Both the position numbers and the translations under genes were made by a program. Positions 17,337 to 27,079 of a DNA stretch of 64,000 nucleotides are shown one piece after another. The notes below the pieces were generated by a model. It searched no databases and was not told where the DNA came from. It worked only from the letters and a program-made list of their open reading frames with translations. The first letter of the stretch is position 1. Each line of letters starts with the position of its first letter. Origin of the DNA: RYN-230 sp963768945 (GTDB taxonomy: Bacteria; Actinomycetota; Actinomycetes; Streptosporangiales; Streptosporangiaceae); assembly GCA_963768945.1 (NCBI GenBank), contig CAVYJW010000003.1, positions 1,364,001 to 1,428,000 of the forward strand. Direction: 5' to 3'.

Positions 17337-20300
17337 ATGGCCCCAGCTAATTATGCCCAGGACCAGGGCCTTTATGACAGCCGGTTCGAGCACGACGCCT
17401 GTGCGGTGGGGGTCGTTGCGGATATCCGGGGGCGCCGTAGTCACAGCATCGTGACCCAGGCGTTCACGGTGCTGCGGAACCTGGACCACCGAGGCGCCAG
17501 GGGCAGCGATCCGGGGACGGGCGATGGGGCTGGTGTCCTGACCCAGATCCCGGATGCCTTCTTCCGGTCTGTGTGCGGCTTCCCCCTGCCAGCTCCCGGG
17601 TGTTACGCGGCCGGCCTGATCTTCTTGCCCGCTGAAGCTGCCTCCGCCGCGGCGCGGATGGCGGCGGTGGAGCGCCTCGCCGGCCAGGAACGCCTGGCCG
17701 TACTGGGCTGGCGCGATGTTCCCCATGACCCAGCGTGCTGTGGGCAGGATGCGCTCGCGGTCATGCCACGGTTGGTGCAGCTATTCGTGACGAGTACCGA
17801 CAGCCGGGAAAGCGGACTGGACCTGGACCGGCGGGCGTTTTGCCTTCGCAAACGGATGGAGCATGAGGTCGGCGTCTATGCGGCCAGCCTTTCCTCGCGG
17901 ACCACCGTGTACAAGGGGATGCTCAGCGGGTTCCAGCTCGAGTCTTTCTACCCCGACTTGTCCGATCCTGCCTACGCGTCCGCGCTGGCCTTGGTTCATT
18001 CCCGGTTCTCGACCAATACCTTCCCGTCCTGGTCGCTGGCCCATCCATTCCGGTACATCGTGCACAACGGTGAGATCAACACGATCCGCGGCAATCGCAA
18101 CTGGATGCGGGCCCGCGAGGCGATGCTGGCCAGTGAACTCATCCCTCGCTCGGTCGACGGCAGGGGGATCGAGCGGCTGCTGCCGATCCTGACGGAGTCC
18201 GCGAGCGACTCGGCCAGCCTGGACGAGTGCCTGGAACTGCTTCATCTCGGCGGGCGATCACTGCCGCACGCGATCCTCATGATGATCCCGGAGCCGTGGG
18301 AAAAGCATCAGGAGATGGGCGCCGCCCAGCGGGCGTTCTACCGTTTCCACAGCGCGTTGATGGAGCCGTGGGACGGGCCGGCTTGTGTTGGGTTCACCGA
18401 CGGCACTGTGATCGGCATGGTGCTGGACCGCAACGGGCTGCGCCCTGGCCGGTACTGGGTGACCAGCGAAGGTCTGCTGATCCTGGCCAGCGAGGTAGGT
18501 GTGCTCGGCATCGACCCGGCCAGCGTTGTCCGCAAGGGCCGCCTGCAGCCAGGCCAGATCTTCCTGGCGGACACAGGCAGGGGGTGCCTGGTCGGGGACC
18601 CTGAGGTGAAGGCGGCGCTCGCCGCCGAGCAGCCATATGGGGACTGGCTGCAGGGCGGCTTGCTGTACCTGGACGATCTGCCAGATTGCGACCGCCAGTT
18701 GCTGCCTGGCGAGGAGCTTACGATCAGGCAGCAACTGTCCGGTTACACCGAGGAAGAACTCAGGGTGCTGCTCGCCCCCATGGCCCGCTCCGGTGCCGAA
18801 CCGGTCGGCTCGATGGGCACCGACACGCCCATCGCGATCCTGTCGGACCGGCCACGGCTGATCTTTGACTACTTCACCCAGATGTTCGCCCAGGTCACCA
18901 ACCCGCCGCTGGACGCGATCAGGGAAGATCTGGTGACCTCGCTCAAGTCGTCCATCGGCTCGAAGCAGAACCTGCTGGCAGCCGGCCCGGCCTCGTGCCG
19001 GCAGATCGTGCTGTCCTGCCCGGTGATCAGCGATAGCGAGCTTGCGAAAATCATCGACGTCAACCGTGATGGGAGCCTTCCCTGGTTCGCGGCCCACGTG
19101 GTGGATGGCCGTTACCGGGTGGCTGGCGGGGGTGCCGCCCTGCGGGCGAGGCTTGCCGACATCGGCGCTGAGGTGTCGGAGGCGATCCGGGCAGGTGCCC
19201 GGATCATCGTCCTCTCCGACCGAGGCGGCGGGGCAGTCGATCCGAGCCTCGCCCCGATCCCGTCTTTGCTGCTTACCGGTGCCGTGCACCATCACCTGAT
19301 CAGAGAGGGGACACGGACACTGGCCGGGCTGGTGGTGGAGTCGGCGGACGCCCGTGAGTCGCATCACATCGCGCTGCTGATCGGTTACGGTGCTGCCGCC
19401 GTCAATCCATACCTGGCGCTGGAGTCCGTCCGCGACATGGTGCAGTGCAGCGTGCTGGGCAGCATCCCGCCCTCCAGGGCAACGGCAAATCTGAGCGACG
19501 CGCTGGGCAAGGGACTACTCAAGATCATGTCAAAGATGGGTGTGTCCACCGTTGCGTCCTACACCGGCGCCCAGATTTTCGAGGCGGTCGGCCTCGGCCC
19601 GGAGGTCATCGATACCTGCTTCACGGGCACCGCGTCTCGGCTGGGCGGGGCTGGTTTTGACGTGCTCGCCGACGAGGTGGCGCGCCGCCACGCACGGGCC
19701 TTCGACCCCAGGAAGAACGCCCTTGCCCACCAGCGGCTGGAGACTGGCGGTGAGTACCAGTGGCGGCGTGACGGCGAGCCGCATCTGTTCAACCCCGAAA
19801 CGGTATTTAAACTCCAGCACGCTGCGCGAACTCGCCGGTATGAGATCTTCAAGGAGTACACCCGCCTGGTGGACGACCAGTCTTGCAAGCTGATGACGCT
19901 GCGCGGGCTGCTGCGGATGCACGGGGTGGACGTTCCCGGCACCCGATCGCCGGTCCCGGCCGAAGAGGTCGAGCCGATCGCGTCCATCATGCGCAGGTTC
20001 GCTACCGGTGCCATGTCTTATGGTTCCATCTCCGCCGAGGCGCACGAGACCCTGGCGATCGCGATGAACCGGATCGGCGCAAAGTCCAACACCGGCGAAG
20101 GCGGTGAGGATTCGGCGAGGTTCGTTCCCGACGCTAACGGCGACCTGCGCCGGTCCGCCGTGAAACAGGTGGCCAGTGGCCGGTTCGGCGTCACCAGCGA
20201 ATACCTGGTGAACGCCGATGACCTGCAGATCAAGATGGCCCAGGGTGCCAAGCCAGGTGAGGGCGGCCAGTTGCCGGGCCGCAAGGTCTACCCGTGGATC

Positions 20301-21905
20301 GCCAAGACCCGCCATTCCACGCCGGGCGTCGGCCTGATCTCCCCTCCACCGCATCACGACATCTATTCCATCGAGGACCTCAAACAACTGATCGGTGACC
20401 TGAAGAACGCCAACCCTGCGGCCCGCGTGGAGGTCAAGCTGGCCGCCGAGGTGGGGGTGGGCACGATAGCGGCTGGAGTGGCCAAGGCCCACGCCGACGC
20501 GGTCCTGATCTCTGGCCACGACGGCGGCACCGGCGCGGCGCTGCTGTCCAGCATCAAGCACGTCGGCGCGCTGTGGGAGGTCGGGCTGGCCGAGACCCAG
20601 CAGACGCTGCTCCGCAATGGGCTGCGGGACCGGATCGTGCTGCAGGTCGATGGCCAGCTGAAGACCGGGCGCGATGTCATCATCGCTGCCCTGCTCGGTG
20701 CGGAGGAGTTCGGCTTCGGCAGCGCGCCCCTGGTCGTCTCTGGCTGCGTGCAGATGCGTGTCTGTCACCTGGATACTTGCCCAGTGGGGGTGGCGACCCA
20801 GAATCCCGAGCTCCGCAAGCGGTTCTCTGGCAAGCCAGAGTTCGTGGTCAACTTCTTCGAGTTCATCGCCGAAGAGGTACGCGAGTACCTGGCCGCGCTC
20901 GGGTTCCGCACCCTCGATGAGGCCATCGGCAGGGTCGATATGCTGGAGGCAGTCCAGGCGGTGGGGCACTGGAAGGCTGCGGGACTGGATCTCAGTCCAA
21001 TGCTGCACGCGCCCGACGTGCCCCCGGGAACCGCCCTGCACTGCACGACAGCACAGGATCACGGGCTCGACCGGGCACTCGACAATACCCTGATCCAGCT
21101 CTCCGAAGAAGCGCTGGCTAGCGGCACACCTGTCGCCATGGAATTTCCCGTTCGGAACGTCAACAGGACGGTCGGGACGATGCTCGGGTACGAGGTGACT
21201 AGGCGCTGGGGTGGCGAGGGGCTGCCCGCGGACACCATCTGCGTCCGCTTCACCGGATCCGCCGGGCAGTCGTTCGGCGCGTTCCTGCCCCCGGGTATCA
21301 CGTTGCGGCTGACTGGGGACGCCAATGATTACCTGGGTAAGGGCCTGTCTGGCGGACGCATCATCGTCGCGCCCGATCCCGCGGCACCATTCGCCGCCGA
21401 GGAGCAGGTCATCGCGGGCAACGTAATCGGCTACGGTGCGACCGGCGGCGAGATATTCCTCCGCGGGATGGTGGGCGAAAGGTTCTGCGTGCGCAACTCC
21501 GGCGCCACCGCGCTCGTCGAGGGCACCGGCGACCATGGCTGTGAGTACATGACCGGCGGGACCGTTGTCGTCCTGGGCCAGACCGGACGCAACTTCGGTG
21601 CCGGCATGTCCGGCGGGACCGCTTACCTGCTCGACGCGGATCCACTCCGCGTCAGCACCCGTGACGTCAGCCTAGAGCCGCTGGACGGCCGTGACACCGC
21701 GCTGCTGCGCGCGTTGATCGAGCGGCACCGCGTGGAGACTGGCTCGGCGGTGGCCAGTCGGTTGCTGGCCGACTGGGACGCCAGCTTGACGCGGTTCACC
21801 AAGGTGATGCCGCATGAGTACAAGCGGGCACTGGAGGCGGTCCGGCGTGCCGAGACGGAAGGAACCGACGTGAACGAGGCGGTCATGGCTGCCGCGCACG
21901 GGTAA
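17337..21905 (+). CDS. gltB: Glutamate synthase large subunit (GOGAT alpha)
   Basis: 1522 residues, normal family length. Cys22 (in HDACAVG) would become the N-terminal nucleophile of the glutaminase domain (to about 430) after propeptide removal. The central and FMN domains follow (GAKSNTGEGGEDS, SGHDGGTGA), then the iron-sulfur cysteines in CVQMRVCHLDTCPVGVAT, and a C-terminal GXGXG beta-helix (about 1270-1470). It converts glutamine and 2-oxoglutarate into two glutamates. The gene for the small subunit (gltD), normally next door, is absent: the next gene is on the other strand. GAGG lies 9 bases before the ATG. Confidence 0.97.
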   Translation: MAPANYAQDQGLYDSRFEHDACAVGVVADIRGRRSHSIVTQAFTVLRNLDHRGARGSDPGTGDGAGVLTQIPDAFFRSVCGFPLPAPGCYAAGLIFLPAEAASAAARMAAVERLAGQERLAVLGWRDVPHDPACCGQDALAVMPRLVQLFVTSTDSRESGLDLDRRAFCLRKRMEHEVGVYAASLSSRTTVYKGMLSGFQLESFYPDLSDPAYASALALVHSRFSTNTFPSWSLAHPFRYIVHNGEINTIRGNRNWMRAREAMLASELIPRSVDGRGIERLLPILTESASDSASLDECLELLHLGGRSLPHAILMMIPEPWEKHQEMGAAQRAFYRFHSALMEPWDGPACVGFTDGTVIGMVLDRNGLRPGRYWVTSEGLLILASEVGVLGIDPASVVRKGRLQPGQIFLADTGRGCLVGDPEVKAALAAEQPYGDWLQGGLLYLDDLPDCDRQLLPGEELTIRQQLSGYTEEELRVLLAPMARSGAEPVGSMGTDTPIAILSDRPRLIFDYFTQMFAQVTNPPLDAIREDLVTSLKSSIGSKQNLLAAGPASCRQIVLSCPVISDSELAKIIDVNRDGSLPWFAAHVVDGRYRVAGGGAALRARLADIGAEVSEAIRAGARIIVLSDRGGGAVDPSLAPIPSLLLTGAVHHHLIREGTRTLAGLVVESADARESHHIALLIGYGAAAVNPYLALESVRDMVQCSVLGSIPPSRATANLSDALGKGLLKIMSKMGVSTVASYTGAQIFEAVGLGPEVIDTCFTGTASRLGGAGFDVLADEVARRHARAFDPRKNALAHQRLETGGEYQWRRDGEPHLFNPETVFKLQHAARTRRYEIFKEYTRLVDDQSCKLMTLRGLLRMHGVDVPGTRSPVPAEEVEPIASIMRRFATGAMSYGSISAEAHETLAIAMNRIGAKSNTGEGGEDSARFVPDANGDLRRSAVKQVASGRFGVTSEYLVNADDLQIKMAQGAKPGEGGQLPGRKVYPWIAKTRHSTPGVGLISPPPHHDIYSIEDLKQLIGDLKNANPAARVEVKLAAEVGVGTIAAGVAKAHADAVLISGHDGGTGAALLSSIKHVGALWEVGLAETQQTLLRNGLRDRIVLQVDGQLKTGRDVIIAALLGAEEFGFGSAPLVVSGCVQMRVCHLDTCPVGVATQNPELRKRFSGKPEFVVNFFEFIAEEVREYLAALGFRTLDEAIGRVDMLEAVQAVGHWKAAGLDLSPMLHAPDVPPGTALHCTTAQDHGLDRALDNTLIQLSEEALASGTPVAMEFPVRNVNRTVGTMLGYEVTRRWGGEGLPADTICVRFTGSAGQSFGAFLPPGITLRLTGDANDYLGKGLSGGRIIVAPDPAAPFAAEEQVIAGNVIGYGATGGEIFLRGMVGERFCVRNSGATALVEGTGDHGCEYMTGGTVVVLGQTGRNFGAGMSGGTAYLLDADPLRVSTRDVSLEPLDGRDTALLRALIERHRVETGSAVASRLLADWDASLTRFTKVMPHEYKRALEAVRRAETEGTDVNEAVMAAAHG

Positions 21906-21960
21906 CGGACCGGCCCGTCCCCCAGTGCAGGAATCCCAGGTCAGGTGCTCACGCGCGACG

Positions 21961-22641
21961 TCACCGACCGACACGGTGCGGGGCTTGCTCACGGACCACA
22001 CCGGACAGCGCGCTCACCGCCTCTGCCCACTTGATGGTGAGGTCGCGGTTTATCTCGGTCATCCGCTGAGTGAACTCGAGGTAGCGTTCAACCGCCGGGA
22101 TCAGGTCGGCCTGTGGCAGCCAGGGGAACAAGTAGGTCTGGTCAATGAACTTCCGCGCGCCCTGCGCCCACAGGCCGGCCGCCCTCTCCGTCGCAGTGCG
22201 CGGCTGGCTCGCCGGAAAGAGTTCAACTGTAACGTCCAGGACGCCCCGTTCGGGCAGGCCCGACGACACATGCCCGGTCCTGGCGAGTAGCGCCAGCGGC
22301 GCGCGGTTCTCGGCGTCGACGAGTGTGCGCAGCCGCGTGAGCGCTGCCGGGCGCCGTGCCATCAGTGCCGAGACGAGCGCGGTGCCGGCGCCGCGTCGCT
22401 GCCAGTCGTTGACGACGGTGACGGCGATGTCGGCGGTGGCCGGATCATCGGAGTACTGCAGCAGGTGTGCGACCCCGGCCGGCTCCTCCTTGCCCTCTGG
22501 CGGCAGCACGGTAAGCAAGAGTGCAATGTGATGCACCCCGTCAACGCTGTTGACGAGCCGCCGGATCATCGGGTCATCGAGTTGATCGAGTATCTGGAGG
22601 AAGCGGTGGCGGCGCGAATCGGGCGACAGGCGGCGGAACAC
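21961..22641 (-). CDS. GNAT-family N-acetyltransferase lacking a normal start
   Basis: From the GTG at 22641 the ORF gives 226 residues. A GNAT core (IAVTVVNDWQRRGAGTALVSALM, the acetyl-CoA loop RRGAGT) spans about 20-125, and a helical C-terminal extension follows. Coding similarity clearly continues upstream of 22641: the same frame reads RDGTPALIWPLLPTDAETLR, the usual beginning of this family. Between there and the in-frame TGA at 22792-22794 there is no ATG, GTG or TTG. Either a CTG start is used, or the 5' end has been altered and the gene is decayed. Confidence 0.7.
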   Translation of the reverse strand: MFRRLSPDSRRHRFLQILDQLDDPMIRRLVNSVDGVHHIALLLTVLPPEGKEEPAGVAHLLQYSDDPATADIAVTVVNDWQRRGAGTALVSALMARRPAALTRLRTLVDAENRAPLALLARTGHVSSGLPERGVLDVTVELFPASQPRTATERAAGLWAQGARKFIDQTYLFPWLPQADLIPAVERYLEFTQRMTEINRDLTIKWAEAVSALSGVVREQAPHRVGR

Positions 22642-22794
22642 GTCGCGCAGCGTCTCGGCGTCCGTGGGCAGCAGCGGCCAGATCAGCGCGGGCGTGCCGT
22701 CCCGCAGAACGAACTCCCCGGGCAGGGGGACGCCTGGCGCGCCATGCCCGGTGTCTGCCTGATCGGGCTGTGCGCTGCCGCACCGCTGCGGTCA

Positions 22795-23201
22795 GCACCA
22801 AACAGCAAAATCTGGGAGACCGTAGCCTCCGGGCCGGCCTGCTTACTAATGATACGAAATCTCCTTGATTGTTTGGGTGCACGCAGTGGCGCACCGAATC
22901 AGGGTAGCGTCCTTTCCCGAGTCCCATTCCCTGAGATCCAGAGTTACCCCCGTTTCTTTACCTGCAGGTTCCGGCAACGTCATCAATTTGTAAACACCTC
23001 GCCAGCGTCCCCGGATTGCCCCCAGGTAGCCCCTTCTTTATCTTCTGCATACTGAACTACCAGGCAAGCAGAGGCTCAAGAGCTTTGCCGGCCCACTGAC
23101 CCGAGGGCGCAGCGAGCCCGACGGTTCGTGATCGCCAAACACGGGCGCCCGACGACTCGGCGACCCCGGGCCACTATTGCGCCTGAGTATACACTCAGCG
23201 T
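22795..23201. other. About 400-base intergenic region
   Basis: Lies between the broken 5' end of the acetyltransferase gene and the PadR gene. The centre (22830-23060) is much less GC-rich than its surroundings and holds no ORF with coding bias. It probably carries the divergent promoters or a remnant of transferred DNA. No RNA gene is recognisable. Confidence 0.4.
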
Positions 23202-23213
23202 ATGCTCGCGGGT

Positions 23214-23738
23214 ATGAGTGTTCCCATGGCCCTCCTCGGGCTCCTTGAACGCGAACCGAGCCACGGCTACGACCTGAAGCGCGATTACGACGCTTACTTC
23301 GGCCGGGGCAGACCCCTTCCCTTCGGGCAGGTGTACGCCACCCTCGCCCGTCTCGCGCGGGACGGGAAGGCGGTTGCCGGAGACGCGGAGCCGGGAGGCG
23401 GACCGGACCGCAAGCGCTACACCATTACCCAGATCGGGAAGCACGAGGTCGAGGCGTGGCTGGGCGAGCCGATCCCGGCCGAGCCCTACCTCCAGACGGA
23501 CCTCTTCGTGAAGGTCGTTCTCTCCCTCATGCTCGGTCGTCCGGCGGAGGAGTTCCTCGACGCGCAACGGGCCGCACACCTCCGGCGGATGCGCGAGCTT
23601 ACCGGCCTCAAACACCAGGGCAACCTCGTCGACGCGCTACTCGCCGACCATGGGCTCTTCCACCTGGAGGCCGATCTGCGTTGGATCGACCTCACCGCGG
23701 CGCGGCTCACGGCACTCGCCGAGGAGGTGGCGTCGTGA
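23214..23738 (+). CDS. PadR-family transcriptional regulator
   Basis: 174 residues from ATG 23214 (an ATG at 23202 is also in frame). N-terminal PadR winged helix (MALLGLLEREPSHGYDLKRD, FGQVYATLARLARDG) followed by the C-terminal dimerisation helices (LRRMRELTGLKHQG). Upstream, at about 23188-23212, lies GAGTATACACTC then GCGTATGCTC, overlapping the likely promoter and start, a plausible autorepression site. Its stop overlaps the GTG of the ABC transporter gene (GTGA), so it probably controls an efflux or remodelling transporter in the same operon. Confidence 0.92.
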   Translation: MSVPMALLGLLEREPSHGYDLKRDYDAYFGRGRPLPFGQVYATLARLARDGKAVAGDAEPGGGPDRKRYTITQIGKHEVEAWLGEPIPAEPYLQTDLFVKVVLSLMLGRPAEEFLDAQRAAHLRRMRELTGLKHQGNLVDALLADHGLFHLEADLRWIDLTAARLTALAEEVAS

Positions 23739-24451
23739 GCGGCACAAACAGTTCCTCCGCGGTCCAGTTCGGCAGCGTGATCATCGAGGCACGCGGCCTC
23801 GTGCTCTCCTTCGGAGAGACGCCAGCGCTTCGCGGTGCCGATCTGTCCGTGCAACGCGGCGAGGTCCTCGCCGTTATGGGCCCGAGTGGCTCGGGCAAGT
23901 TAACCTTGCTTTACTGCCTGGCGGGCATCCTCGTTCCGGACTCCGGTGAGGTCTCCTTCGACGGTCAGCGCCTGGACACGATGCGCGAGGAGCAGCGTAG
24001 CCGCCTCCGCCGGGACCGTTTCGGCTTCGTCTTCCAGTCCGGCCAGCTCGTCCCGGAGCTCACCGCGGAGGAGAACGTCGCGCTGCCGCTCCTTCTCGGC
24101 GGAACCCGCCGTAAGGAGGCCTTGAGCGGCGCGCGGGCCTGGTTCGAACGGCTCGAACTCGATGGCCTGGAACGTCACCGCGCCGGTGAGATGTCCGGCG
24201 GGCAGGCACAGCGGGTCGCGCTGGCGCGCGGTCTCGTCGCCCATCCGGACGTGCTGTTTGCGGACGAGCCAACCGGCTCGCTCGACTCGCTGACCGGCGA
24301 GCTCGTGATGGGCTTGATGACTGGGGCGGCGCGCGAGGAAGGGACCACCGTCGTCTTGGTCACCCACGAACCCCGCGTCGCCGCCTACGCCGACCGCGAG
24401 GTCATCGTGCGCGACGGACGAGTGACCACCACCGCGACGGTGGCCGGATGA
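23735..24451 (+). CDS. ABC transporter ATP-binding protein with atypical Walker A
   Basis: 238 residues, LolD/MacB-like. Q-loop FQSGQLVPELTAEENV, signature MSGGQAQRVALARGL, Walker B VLFADEPTGSLDS and H-loop VLVTHEP are all intact. The Walker A motif reads GPSGSGKLT (49-57): Leu56 replaces the usual Ser that coordinates Mg2+. The codon is TTA (23900-23902), very rare in this DNA and, in streptomycetes, dependent on the bldA tRNA. GTG start shares bases with the PadR stop, and the end overlaps the FtsX-like gene by 4 bases. ATP hydrolysis may be impaired, or translation developmentally gated. Confidence 0.9.
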   Translation: MSGTNSSSAVQFGSVIIEARGLVLSFGETPALRGADLSVQRGEVLAVMGPSGSGKLTLLYCLAGILVPDSGEVSFDGQRLDTMREEQRSRLRRDRFGFVFQSGQLVPELTAEENVALPLLLGGTRRKEALSGARAWFERLELDGLERHRAGEMSGGQAQRVALARGLVAHPDVLFADEPTGSLDSLTGELVMGLMTGAAREEGTTVVLVTHEPRVAAYADREVIVRDGRVTTTATVAG

Positions 24452-26691
24452 TTCGCCTCGGCCTGCGCCTGACGCTCGGAAGTGGGCGTGAAGCCGCGCT
24501 GCGCGTCCTCGTCACCGCGGCCGCCGTCGCCTTCGGCGTCGCCCTGCTGCTGGCCTCGCTGGCTGGAGTCAATGGGCTGCATGCCCAGACCGACCGTGGT
24601 GCGTGGCTCGACACCTCGGCGCAGACGTCACGGCCGACCCCGGCATCCGGTCGGCTGTGGTGGCTGTCGGGCACCGACCAGCTCGGCAACCAGGCGATTG
24701 ACCGGGTTGACGTGGCCGCCGCCGGGCCGGACGCTCCGGTCCCGCCGGGGATGGCGCACCTACCCGGACCGGGTGAGTACGACGCCTCGCCTGCGCTGTC
24801 GGCGCTCTTGAAGTCCGAACCGGCGAACGAGCTTCGTGACCGGTATCCGGGGCACCAAATCGGGACCATCGGCGCCGCGGCACTGCCGTCCCCGAACTCG
24901 CTGATCATCGTCATCGGCCACACCGCGCGCCAGCTCTCGCAGGCACCTGGTGCGGTTGAGGTCGGAGCCATCCAGCGCACGCCGGCCAGCTGCTACGCCT
25001 GCCAGAACAGCGTCGGGAGCGGACCCGTCCTGCAGTTCATCCTGGCCGGCGGAGCCGTCGCGCTCTTGCTGCCAGTGCTGATCCTGATCGCGACCGCGAG
25101 CCGGCTGTCGGCCGCGCGGCGCGAGGAGCGCTTCGCCGCGATGCGCCTCGTCGGCGCCACGCCACGTCAGGTTTCCGTGGTCGCCGGAGTGGAGGCAGTG
25201 GTCGCGGCGGTCGCGGGCGTCGCAGTCGGCTTCGCACTCTTCTTCGCCTTCCGGCCGCTGCTCTACCATGTGCCGTTCACCGGGGCGCCCCTCGCTGCAG
25301 GCGACCTCTCGCTGCACGGGACCGACATCGTGCTCGCCGTGATCGGCGTCCCGGTCGCCGCGGTCGTGTCCGCGCGCCTCGCGCTTCGCCGGGTCCGGAT
25401 ATCGCCGCTCGGCGTGCAGCGGCGAGCGTCGTCCCGCCCACCACGGATCGTACGGATCATCCCGCTGCTCGCCGGTATCGCCGTGCTCGCGTACTTCGAC
25501 GCCGCTGGCAAGCCGGGCGCCGTCGGTGGCCAGCTTCTCGAGCTGCTCGCGGGCTTCGTGCTTCTCGTGGCGGGGCTCGTGCTCGCCGGACCGTGGTTCA
25601 CGACTGCGGGTGCGCGGCTCATGGCCAACCGGGCCAGCCGTCCTTCTGCCCTGATCGCCGGCCGCCGGCTTCTCGACAATCCCAAGGCAGCCTTCCGGTT
25701 CATCACCGGGCTCGTAGTCGCCCTCTTCGTGGCCAGCGCCGCGTTCGGGGCGCTCAGCTCCATCGCCGCCGCCAGCAGTTCCAGCAGTTCCAGCGGAGGA
25801 AGCGCGGGGAGGGGCACCCTCGCCGAACCGTTCTGCAGCTTCTCGACGTCTAATTGTCCCGCTTCCGCACAGGTTCCTTCCGTCCCAGGCCAGGTGCTGG
25901 CCGGGCTCCGCACGACGCCCGGAGTGCGCAGTGTGACGATGGTCCACCAGAGCCCATCCCAAACTCCGCTGAGGCAGTCGTTCGGGGTCGTCGCGTGCGA
26001 CCAGCTGGCGAGGACACCCGCGATCGGCAAGTGCGCTCCGGGGGAGACGGCGGCGAGCATCGGCTACTTCTTTTCGCACCTCCTTGGGCACAACTCGCAT
26101 GCGTCGTCGACGATCTGGCCGTCCGCGAACATGTCGGTGGCGAGCGCCGCGCGTCTGCCCGTTGATGCAGTCGTCGTGGCCACGGACGGGTCACCCGGCT
26201 CACTGGAACGGGCCCGGACCACCCTCGAACGGGACTTTCCCTTCCAGGGCACCCCGGTCGCAGTCGATGCCTTCGATCCGTTGACCGCGCGCCTCCTGAC
26301 CATGATCCAGGACATGACCGACGTGATCATCGTGGCGAGCCTCATCATCGCCGCCTGCAGCCTCGCCGTGAACATCGCCGCCGGGCTGGGCGAGCGGAAG
26401 CGCCCTTTCAGCTTGCTCAGGCTCACGGGTGTCCCCACCGCGCTCCTGCACCGGGTTGTCGCGCTGGAGAGCGCACTGCCACTTTTCCTGGTCGCCGCAG
26501 TGTCGATCCTGGTCGGCCTCGTGTCGGCTGCCCTCTACCTGCACTCCCAGGTCGGCATCGCGTTCAGCATCCCGGGAATCACGTACTGGGCCACTGTCGC
26601 CGGCGGACTCGCGGCTTCGCTCGCGATCATCGCCTCGACGTTCCCGCTCCTCAACCGGATCACGGGACCCGAGGCCGCCCGGAATGAGTGA
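24448..26691 (+). CDS. FtsX-like ABC transporter permease
   Basis: 747 residues with about ten membrane helices in two FtsX-like units: helix 1 near residue 25-45, a helix cluster at about 195-330, a middle group at 335-450, and a C-terminal group at 625-740. Large extracytoplasmic loops lie between them, including a Ser-rich stretch near 445. It pairs with the upstream ATPase (ATGA overlap). Such PadR-ABC-FtsX operons in actinomycetes are linked to export of, or resistance to, antimicrobial compounds and envelope stress; the substrate is unknown. It ends 10 bases before the convergent gene at 26702. Confidence 0.9.
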   Translation: MIRLGLRLTLGSGREAALRVLVTAAAVAFGVALLLASLAGVNGLHAQTDRGAWLDTSAQTSRPTPASGRLWWLSGTDQLGNQAIDRVDVAAAGPDAPVPPGMAHLPGPGEYDASPALSALLKSEPANELRDRYPGHQIGTIGAAALPSPNSLIIVIGHTARQLSQAPGAVEVGAIQRTPASCYACQNSVGSGPVLQFILAGGAVALLLPVLILIATASRLSAARREERFAAMRLVGATPRQVSVVAGVEAVVAAVAGVAVGFALFFAFRPLLYHVPFTGAPLAAGDLSLHGTDIVLAVIGVPVAAVVSARLALRRVRISPLGVQRRASSRPPRIVRIIPLLAGIAVLAYFDAAGKPGAVGGQLLELLAGFVLLVAGLVLAGPWFTTAGARLMANRASRPSALIAGRRLLDNPKAAFRFITGLVVALFVASAAFGALSSIAAASSSSSSSGGSAGRGTLAEPFCSFSTSNCPASAQVPSVPGQVLAGLRTTPGVRSVTMVHQSPSQTPLRQSFGVVACDQLARTPAIGKCAPGETAASIGYFFSHLLGHNSHASSTIWPSANMSVASAARLPVDAVVVATDGSPGSLERARTTLERDFPFQGTPVAVDAFDPLTARLLTMIQDMTDVIIVASLIIAACSLAVNIAAGLGERKRPFSLLRLTGVPTALLHRVVALESALPLFLVAAVSILVGLVSAALYLHSQVGIAFSIPGITYWATVAGGLAASLAIIASTFPLLNRITGPEAARNE

Positions 26692-26701
26692 GGGCGCCGT
26701 C

Positions 26702-27079
26702 TTATATCGGCTGCGGCGGCTCAAGTGGGATCGGCGGTGGCTGCGGCGCCCCGAACGCTGCCTCGGCCGCTGACATGGCGCCGTAGTCGGTCGCAAGGTT
26801 GGCGTAGATCGAGTAGATCAGCGTGATGAAGATGCCGAGCTTGAGCCACAGCGTGGGCGTGAAGAAGAACAGGCAGCAGATCAGCGGGAAGTTGATCAGC
26901 CAGTAGACCGCACCCCACATGTGAACCTTGTACTGGGTGTATGGGTTGGTGGACAGGTCTTTGACGAACAGATTCATCCAGCCGTGCCGGATGTGCACGG
27001 GCGTGTGCGCGGCGTGCAACCGGGCGACGTCGGCGCGCAGTTGGCGGACCTCGGCGATCAGGGTCTCGGTCTCAGTCAT
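26702..27079 (-). CDS. 2TM-domain protein
   Basis: 125 residues. A short N-terminal coiled coil (about 1-22: TETETLIAEVRQLRADVARL) leads into two closely spaced hydrophobic helices (about 57-75 and 79-95) of the '2TM domain' type, followed by a Pro-rich tail. The start is ATG at 27079. Its 3' end nearly touches the FtsX-like gene on the other strand. Function unknown; 2TM domains often anchor sensors. Confidence 0.78.
   Translation of the reverse strand: MTETETLIAEVRQLRADVARLHAAHTPVHIRHGWMNLFVKDLSTNPYTQYKVHMWGAVYWLINFPLICCLFFFTPTLWLKLGIFITLIYSIYANLATDYGAMSAAEAAFGAPQPPPIPLEPPQPI

Noticed and set aside
19530..21536. 668-codon open frame antisense to gltB
   Set aside because: A shadow frame caused by GC3 bias of gltB; no motif or ribosome binding site.
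24760..26100. 446-codon frame antisense to the FtsX-like gene
   Set aside because: Asp/Arg/Glu-rich shadow translation without any domain; the plus strand has a proper membrane protein.
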